A stretch of 64,000 nt of DNA from Burkholderiales bacterium (lineage in GTDB: Bacteria > Pseudomonadota > Gammaproteobacteria > Burkholderiales > Burkholderiaceae_C): assembly GCA_021414305.1 (NCBI GenBank), contig JAIOOS010000020.1:62001-126000 (forward strand). The letters run 5' to 3'. Position 1 is the first letter of the stretch. Each line of letters begins with the position of its first letter. Below are positions 17,101 through 26,100 of this stretch, in pieces. Made by a program: the position numbers and the translations under genes. The notes beneath the pieces were generated by a model, which worked only from the letters and a program-made list of their open reading frames with translations, had not been told where the DNA came from and searched no databases.

Positions 17101-20100
17101 CGGTGCAGGCCAGGACACCATCTACGCAGGCAACGGCCAGAACACTCTGGTCGATGGTGAATACATGGCCGGTGGGACGGGCAACGACACCTTCGTGCTC
17201 ACCGCGCTGAGTGGCGTGGTCCAGATCCAGGATGCCGGCGGTGCCGGCGACGCCCTCGTCCTGCCCGGCGACGTGGCGCCGGCGGCGGTTCATGTGCGCT
17301 CGTTCTACGACATTGCCACCGGCGGCATCGACGACGTCGTTCTCTCGATCGACGGTCACGGCGACATCCAGATCGCGAAGTATCTGCTGAGCCCGGGCGC
17401 CTCCGACAAGATCGAGGAAATCCGCTTCGCGGACGGCACAATCTGGCGCCCTTCCGACGTGTTCGCGCGACTGCCCATCAACAACCTCAGCGGGGGTGAC
17501 GACCGGTCGGTCGACGGATTCAGCTGGGGCGACACGATCGACGCGCTGGACGGCGACGACGTCGTATCCGGCAACGGCGGCGACGACTCGATCGATGGCA
17601 ATACCGGAGCCGACTACCTCTACGGAGGCCTCGGCAACGACACCTTGCTCGGTTCTGCCGGCAACGACTACCTGAGCGGGGACGAGGGCAACGACTCGCT
17701 GTCCGGCGGTGCCGATGACGACGTCCTGACTGCCGGCCGGAATGGCGATGCCTCCGACGGCGCCAACGTGCTCGATGGCGGCTCCGGCAACGACTCGCTC
17801 TACGGCGGCGCCGGCAGCGACACCCTCATCGGCGGCTCGGGCAACGACCAGCTCAATGGCGGTGGCGGTGGCGACACCTATCGGCTCGGGCGCAGTTCCG
17901 GGCGCGACGCAATGAACGTGGGCGCGGGCTTCGACCGGATCGTCTTCGATGCCGACGTCTTGCCCGCCGATATCACGCTGTTCCGCGACAACGTCGACCT
18001 GATCGTCGCGATCGGCCAGACGCTGGCGCAGACGCGGATCGTCAACTACTTCGCCAACGCGGCGTACCAGGTGGAGAGCCTGGAGTTCGCGAACGGCGTG
18101 ATCTGGAACGCGGCTGCCATCGTCAGCCATACGGTCGCGGGAACCGCCAACGCGATGACCGGGACGGCCGCCAACAACACCTACCTCGTCGACGACGCGG
18201 GAGACACCGTCTCCGAGGGAGCCAACCAGGGCACCGACATCATCAACAGCTCGGTCAGCTTCACGTTGCCCGCCAACGTCGAGAACATCACCCTGACCGG
18301 TTACGCCGACGTGAACGCGACCGGCAATACGCTGAACAACGTCATCACCGGCAATACTGGCAACAACGTTCTGCGCGGCGCAGTTGGCGACACCCTGACC
18401 GGCGGCGCTGGCGACGATACATACTACGGCGGCGGGGTCATCGTCGAGCTCGCCGGCGGCGGCATCGACACCGTCTTCGTCAGCGACGACTACACGCTGC
18501 CGTCGAACGTCGAGAACCTCGCAGCCGACACGCAACTCGCCAACCGCGCGATCCACTTTGTCGGCAACGGGCTCGACAACGTCATCACCGGACGCTCCAG
18601 CGTCTTTCATCCGTACCGCGACATCTACGACGGCGGCGCCGGCGCCGACCTGATGATCGATCTCGGCGACGACGGCATCTTCTATGTCGACAACCCCGGC
18701 GATCGCATCGTCTCTGCTTCGGCCATCGTCTTCAGCTCGGTCGACTGGACGCTGGCTTCGGGTCATTCCACGCTGAACCTGATCGGTTCGGGCGGGATCT
18801 CCGGAAACGGCAACGCGCTCGCCAACACCCTCGACGGCTCTTCCAACAGTGCCGCGAACATTCTGCGCGGCGGTAGCGGCGACGACACCTACCGCGTCGG
18901 TGCCGGCGACACCGTCGTCGAGCTCGCCGGCGAGGGAACCGACACGGTCGAATTCAACTATCGCCCCGCGGACAGCCAGCTCGGTGTCGGTGCATTCGGC
19001 GCGGCAGAGATCGAGCGCTTCGGAGTCGGCGCCAACGCCGGCGGCTCGTTGACGCTCTCCGGCTCGAGCGGAGCCGACAACCTGTTCTACGACGGGGTCG
19101 ATTACCAGGCATTCGGCCTGGCGATCGGCGGAACCTTGCGCGGACTGGAAGGTGACGACACGCTCGTCGGCAGCATCGGTCGGGATCGGCTCGACGGCGG
19201 ATCCGGCTCCGACTTCATGCGAGGCGGTGATGGCGATGACGTCTACGTCGTCAATTCGGTCGGCGATGTCATCGTCGACTCGTCGGGAGTCGACAGCGTC
19301 GAGGCGACCGTCTCCTGGGCGCTCACCGCGGGGCTCGAGAACCTCACGCTCCTGGGCAGCGACGCAATCGCTGCATTCGGCAACGCCCAGGCCAATACGC
19401 TCGACGGATCGCTGAACGGTGCCGCCAACCTCCTGATCGGCGGCGCGGGCGACGACACCTACGTGCTCGGCGCCGGTGACGGCGTGGTCGAGAACGCGGG
19501 CGAAGGCCGGGACCGGGTGATGGTCGACGGGACCTTCGTCGCTACCGCCAACGTGGAGGACGTGTCGCTTCTCGGCACGGCGGGCTACCAGCTGAACGGC
19601 AACGCGCTCGCCAACTACCTGACCGGCAATGCGGGCAACAACCTCATCGACGGTGGAGCAGGTGCCGACACCATGGTCGGTGGCGGCGGAAGCGATGCCT
19701 TCGTCGTCGACGACATCGGCGATGTCGTGATCGGCAATTTCGGCCTGTCCGACCTGGTTCAGTCGGCGGTCAGCTTTGCCCTGGGCAACGAGGTCGACAA
19801 TCTCACCCTGACAGGGGCTGCGGCACTGAACGGCACGGGCAATTCGCTCGCCAACGTACTGACCGGGAACGGCGCCGCCAACATGCTCGATGGCGCAGCC
19901 GGCAACGACACGCTCGACGGCGGCCTGGGCAACGACACCTATCTGTTCGGACGCGGCGACGGCCTGGACGTGATCGCCGAAGCGACCGCCGATTCGGCCG
20001 TCGGCAAGCTGAACACGCTGCAATTCAAGTCCGGCGTGCTCGTCTCCGACATCGCCCTCACCCGGGTCGGCAATGACCTCGAGCTCGAGATCGCCGGCAC

Positions 20101-23100
20101 GGCCGACAAGATCACGATCCGGTCGTTCTACCTCGGCAATGACCCGGCGAATCCCTTCAACCCCATTCAGCAAATTCGCTTCGCCGACACCACGACGTGG
20201 AACACTGCCGCGATCCTGGCCCAGGTGGCGATCGCGATCAGCCATCCGCTCCACGGAACGGCCGGAAACGACACCTTGAATGGCGCCGGCGTCAACTGGA
20301 TGATGGACGGCGGCCTTGGCAACGACGTCTATCTCGTCGACGGGGCGGGCGACGTCGTGATCGAGCTCGTCGGCCAGGGCACCGATCGGGTCGATTCGAG
20401 TGTGAGCTATTCCCTCGACGCGAACATCGAGAACCTGACACTAACCGGCGCGGCGGCCATCGATGGCACCGGCAACACCTTGGCTAACGCCTTGGTCGGC
20501 AACGGGGCGGCCAACCGGCTCGACGGTGGCGGCGGCATCGACACGATGAGCGGCGGCCAGGGCAACGACACCTATGTAGTCGACAACGCGGCAGACGTCG
20601 TCACCGAAACTGCAAACGCCGGCACCGACACTGTCGAGTCCAGCCTCAACTGGACGCTAGGCGCAAACCTCGAGAACCTGCGTTTCACCGGCGCTGCCAA
20701 TCTGACGGGCACCGGCAACACGCTGCCCAACACGATCTACGGCAACGACGGCAACAACACGCTGGACGGTGGGGTCGGAAACGACACGCTGGTCGGCGGC
20801 AAGGGCGACGACCTGTACCTGGTCGAGGCGCCCAACTTCGGCGACGTCATCGTCGAGGCGGCTGGAGAAGGCACCGACAGCGTCGTTTCGAGCGTCAACT
20901 ACATGCTGAGCGCGAACGTCGAGAACCTCACCCTGACCGGCAGCGCACTCTCCGGCTGGGGCAACGCCGACGCAAACCTGCTGGTCGGCACTTCGGGAAA
21001 CAACACCCTGGCTGGAGGCCTTGGCGCCGACACGCTTCGTGGCGGCCTTGGCAACGACACCTATGTCATCGACGACAGCAATACAGTGATCGTCGAGAAC
21101 GCGGGCGAAGGGACGGACATCGCTCAGACGAATGTGAGCTACGCCCTGGGCGCCAATGTCGAGAACCTGATGATGTTCGGCGCGGCCGATCTCGCAGCGA
21201 CCGGTAACGCCTCGAACAACACCTTGACGGGTAACGCGGGAAACAATCGACTCGACGGCGGCGCCGGCGCGGACACGCTGGTCGGAGGCCAGGGCGCCGA
21301 CGTCTACGTCGTCGACGATGCCGGCGACGTCATCACCGAGTCCTACAGCGATATCGACACTGTCGAGGCCAGCATCACCTACACGCTTGGCGCCGGCGTC
21401 GAGAACCTGGTGCTGACGGGCGCCCAGGCGATCGACGCCTACGGCAACCTGCTTGCCAATGTGCTGCGCGGCAATGCCGCCGCCAACCGGCTCGACGGAG
21501 GCACGGGTGCCGACACCCTGCAAGGCGGCGGCGGCGACGATATCTATGTGGTGAGCGATGTCGGCGACGTCGTCGTCGAGGCGATGGGAGAGGGTGTCGA
21601 CACGGTCGAGTCGAGTCTCTCCTCCTACACGCTCGACGCCAACGTCGAGAACCTCACGTTGGTCGGCGTTGGCGCCACCGGGATCGGCAACGCGGGCGCC
21701 AACCTGATCGTCGGCAGCGGGGCCAACAACGTGCTCGATGGCGGCGCCGGGGCCGACACGATGATCGGCCACGGCGGCAACGACACTTACGTCGTCGATG
21801 AAGGCGGCGACTCGATCGTCGAAGCTCTGAATGAAGGGATCGACACCGTCACTTCGAGCATCGCCTTCGCGCTTGGCGTCAACTTGGAGAACCTTACGCT
21901 GACGGGGTCGGCCAGTGTCGCAGCCGTCGGTAACGAGCTCGCTAACAGCATTTCCGGTAACGCAGGGAGCAACGTGATCGACGGTGGCGCCGGAGCCGAC
22001 TGGATGTATGGAGGCGCCGGCAATGACACCTACGTGATCGACAACGTCGCCGACATGGCGTCTGAGAATGACGGGGAGGGCTTCGATGTCGTGCTCTCGA
22101 CCGTATCGGTCAGCGCTATCGGCTCCATCGAGAACATCACGCTCACCGGTGGCGCGGCGATCGACGCCACGGGCAATCAGTTCGACAACCTGATCACTGG
22201 AAATTCTGCCGCCAACGTGCTGGACGGCGGGACAGGCGTCGACACCTTGTCGGGTGGCACGGGCGACGATACGTACCGCGTGGACAACGCCGCCGATGTC
22301 ATCGTGGAGAACGCCGGCGAGGGCACCGACGCGGTGCAGTCGAAGGTGAGCTACGTCCTCGGGGCGAACGTCGAGAACCTCACCTTGACCGGCCAGGCCG
22401 AGATGGACGGCACCGGCAACGCGGGCGCGAACATTCTGGTGGGCAACGACTACCGCAACGTGCTCGACGGAGGTGCGGGGGCGGACACGCTCGTCGGCGG
22501 ACGAGGCGACGATGTCTACATGGTCGACTCGGCCGGAGACGTCATCGTCGAGGCGATGTGGGAGGGCACTGACCTGGTCCTCTCGACCGCGACCTATGTG
22601 CTCGGCGCGGAAGTCGAGAACCTCACCTTGGTCGGGGCAACGAGCATCAACGGCACCGGCAATGCCCTCGCCAACCTGCTCACAGGCAATGGCGCCGGCA
22701 ATGCTCTCGACGGCGGCCTCGGCAACGACACCCTTCAAGGCGGGCTCGGTGACGATACCTACGTCGTGGATGCAGGTGACGTTGTCGTCGAACTCGTGGG
22801 CGGCGGCAACGATACTGTTCTATCGGACGTCGACATCCTCCTTGCCGCGAACCTGGAGAACGCGACGTTGACCGGCAGCAATGGCGTCGGAGCCTGGGGC
22901 AACGATCTGGCCAACGTCCTGGTCGGCAATGCCGCCGACAACCGGCTGGATGGACAGATGAGCGCCGATACGATGCGCGGCGGCGCGGGCAACGACTACT
23001 ACCTTGCCGACAACGTCGGCGACGTCGCCGTCGAGAACCTGGGCGAAGGAGTCGATACCGTCCAGTCCGCTGTTTCCTTCGTGCTGGGCAGCAATGTCGA

Positions 23101-26100
23101 GAACTTGATCCTGACGGGTAGCGCGGCGCTCAGCGGCACCGGGAACGCGTTGGCCAACACCATCGCGGGCAACGTCGGCGACAACGTTCTCGACGGCGGC
23201 GCCGGCGCGGACACGATGAGCGGCGATTCGGGCGCCGACACCTACCTTGTCGACAACGCCGGCGACGTCGTCGTCGAAACGGGTTTCGGCAGTGATCTGG
23301 TGATCTCGAGCGTCAGCTACGTGCTGGCGGCCAACGTAGACAACCTCACTCTCACCGGAACAGCCCTCAGCGGTACTGGCAACGCAGATGCCAACGTCCT
23401 CACCGGCAACGGCGCCGACAACGTGCTCGATGGCGGCGCGGGTGCTGACACCCTGGTGGGCGGCCTCGGCAACGATACCTACCTTGTCGACAGCACGGGC
23501 GATGTCATCACCGAAGCTGTCGGTGCCGGCGTCGACATTGCGCAGTCGACGACAAGCTATGCGCTCGGCGCCAACGTCGAGAATCTGACTCTTGTCGGCG
23601 GGGGCGCCATCAATGGCTCGGGCAACTCGCTGGCAAACGTGCTTGCCGGCAACGCCGGGGCAAACCGCCTCGATGGCGGAGCGGGCGCGGACACGATGAT
23701 CGGCGGGGCCGGCGATGACACCTATGTCGTCGACGTGCTCGGTGATGTCGTCACCGAGCTGTCGGGGGGTGGATTCGACACGGTGGAAAGCGCATCGAGC
23801 TACACGCTCGGCGCGGAAGTCGAGAACCTGCTGCTGACCGGCAGCAGCGCCATCAACGGCATCGGCAATAGCCTGTCGAACACGCTCACCGGCAACGGCG
23901 CGGCCAACGTCCTCGATGGCGGGGCGGGCAACGACCTGTTCTATGGCGGCCTGGGAGACGACACCTACATTGCCGACAGCAGTAGCGACTTCGCGGTCGA
24001 ATCGGCCGGCGCGGGCATCGATCTCGTGCAGTCGAGCGCGTCGTACACGCTCGGCGCCAATGTCGAGAACCTGACGCTGACGGGCAGCGGCGTGATCAAC
24101 GGCACGGGCAATACGTTGGCCAACGTGCTTTCAGGCAACGGCGCCAACAACCGTCTCGACGGCGGCGCCGGCATCGACACGATGATCGGCGGGCTGGGCA
24201 ACGACACGTACGTGGTCGACGTGCTCGGTGACGTCGTCACCGAGCTGGCGGCCGGTGGCACCGACACCGTCGAGACGGTGCTGACATACACGCTGGGCGC
24301 CGAGATCGAGAACCTGACCCTCACCGGCAGCGGTGCGGTCAACGGCACGGGCAACGCTCTGGCCAATGTGCTCGCGGGCAACACGGGCAACAACGTGCTC
24401 GACGCCGGAGCCGGCATCGACACGATGGTGGGGGGTGCCGGCAACGACACCTACGTCGTCGACAGCAGCCTCGATGTCGTGACGGAAGCCGCCAGCGCAG
24501 GCACGGATCTCGCGCAGGCCAGCGTGAACTACATCCTCGCAGCCAACCTCGAGAACCTGACTCTCACCGGCACGAGCGCCATCAACGGCACAGGCAATAT
24601 CGGTGCGAACCTGCTCACGGGCAACAACGCCGACAACATTCTCGACGGCGGCACGGGCATCGACACGATGGTGGGAGGCCTCGGCAACGACATCTACATC
24701 GTCGACGTCGCCACCGACGTCACCACGGAAGCCGCCAGCGCCGGCACCGACACCGTCCAGAGCAACATCACCTGGTCGCTTGCAGCCAATCTCGAGAATC
24801 TGACCCTTGGGGGCAGCGCCGCCATCAACGGCACGGGCAATACAGGCGCCAACGTCCTCGTCGGCAACTCCGGGAACAACGTGCTCGACGGAGGGTCGGG
24901 CGCCGACACGATGACCGGCGGGCTCGGCAACGACACCTACGTCGTCGACAACGCGCTCGACGTCACCGGCGAGGCTGCAGCGGGCGGTAGCGATCTGGTC
25001 CAGGCCAGCGTCAACTGGACGCTCGCCGCCGAGATCGAGAACCTGACCTTGACCGGCACTGCGCTGAACGGGACCGGCAACGCGGTCGCCAACGGGATTC
25101 TGGGCAACGCCAGCAACAACCGGCTCGATGGCGGTGCCGGAGTCGACGCGATGACGGGCGGTGCGGGCAACGACACCTACGTCGTCGACGTGGCGACCGA
25201 CACGACGATCGAAGTAGCCGGCGGCGGCACCGACACGGTCGAGGCGAGCCTGAGCTGGACGCTCGGCACCGAGGTCGAGAATCTGCTCCTGACGGGCACC
25301 GCTGCCATCAACGGCACCGGCAATTCCCTGGCCAACGTGCTCACCGGCAACGTCGGCGACAACGTGCTCAATGGTGGTGCAGGCAGCGACACGATGGTCG
25401 GCGGCCTCGGCAACGACACGTATGTCGTCGACGTGGCCACCGATGTCACCACGGAGGCTGCCGGCGCCGGCACCGACACCGTCCAGAGCAACATCACCTG
25501 GACGCTTGCCGCCAACATCGAGAACCTCACTCTCGGCGGCGGCAGTGCGATCAATGGCATTGGCAACACGCTGGCCAACGTTCTGAATGGGAACGCCAGC
25601 GTCAACCGCCTGGATGGCGGCACAGGGGCCGACACGATGATCGGCGGCGCAGGCAACGATACCTACGTCGTCGAAAACGCTGCCGATACGATCACCGAGC
25701 TCGCCTCGGGCGGCAGCGACACGGTGGAGTCGAGCCTGAACTGGACCTTGGCCGCCGAAGTCGAGAACCTGACCCTCACCGGTACCGCTCTGAACGGCAC
25801 CGGCAACACCGTCGCCAACGTACTGCTGGGCAACGCCAGCAGCAACCGTCTCGATGGCGGTGGCGGCGCCGACACGATGACAGGTGGCGCCGGCAACGAC
25901 ACCTATGTGGTCGATGTGGCGACCGACACGACGATCGAGATCGCCGCCGGTGGCACCGACACGGTCGAGTCCGGCATCAGCTGGACGCTCGGCGCTGAAA
26001 TCGAGAACCTGCTGCTGACAGGCACTAGTGCCGTCAACGGTACTGGCAACGTCCTGGCCAACCTGCTCACCGGCAACGGTGCGGACAACGTGCTCAACGG

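Noticed and set aside
16988..20254. Very long open frame on the minus strand (over 1,000 codons) inside the RTX gene
   Set aside because: It is the reverse of the GGxGxD-coding repeats; GC-rich repeat codons avoid stops on the other strand. The translation is low-complexity Val/Ala/Asp/Gly with no domain.
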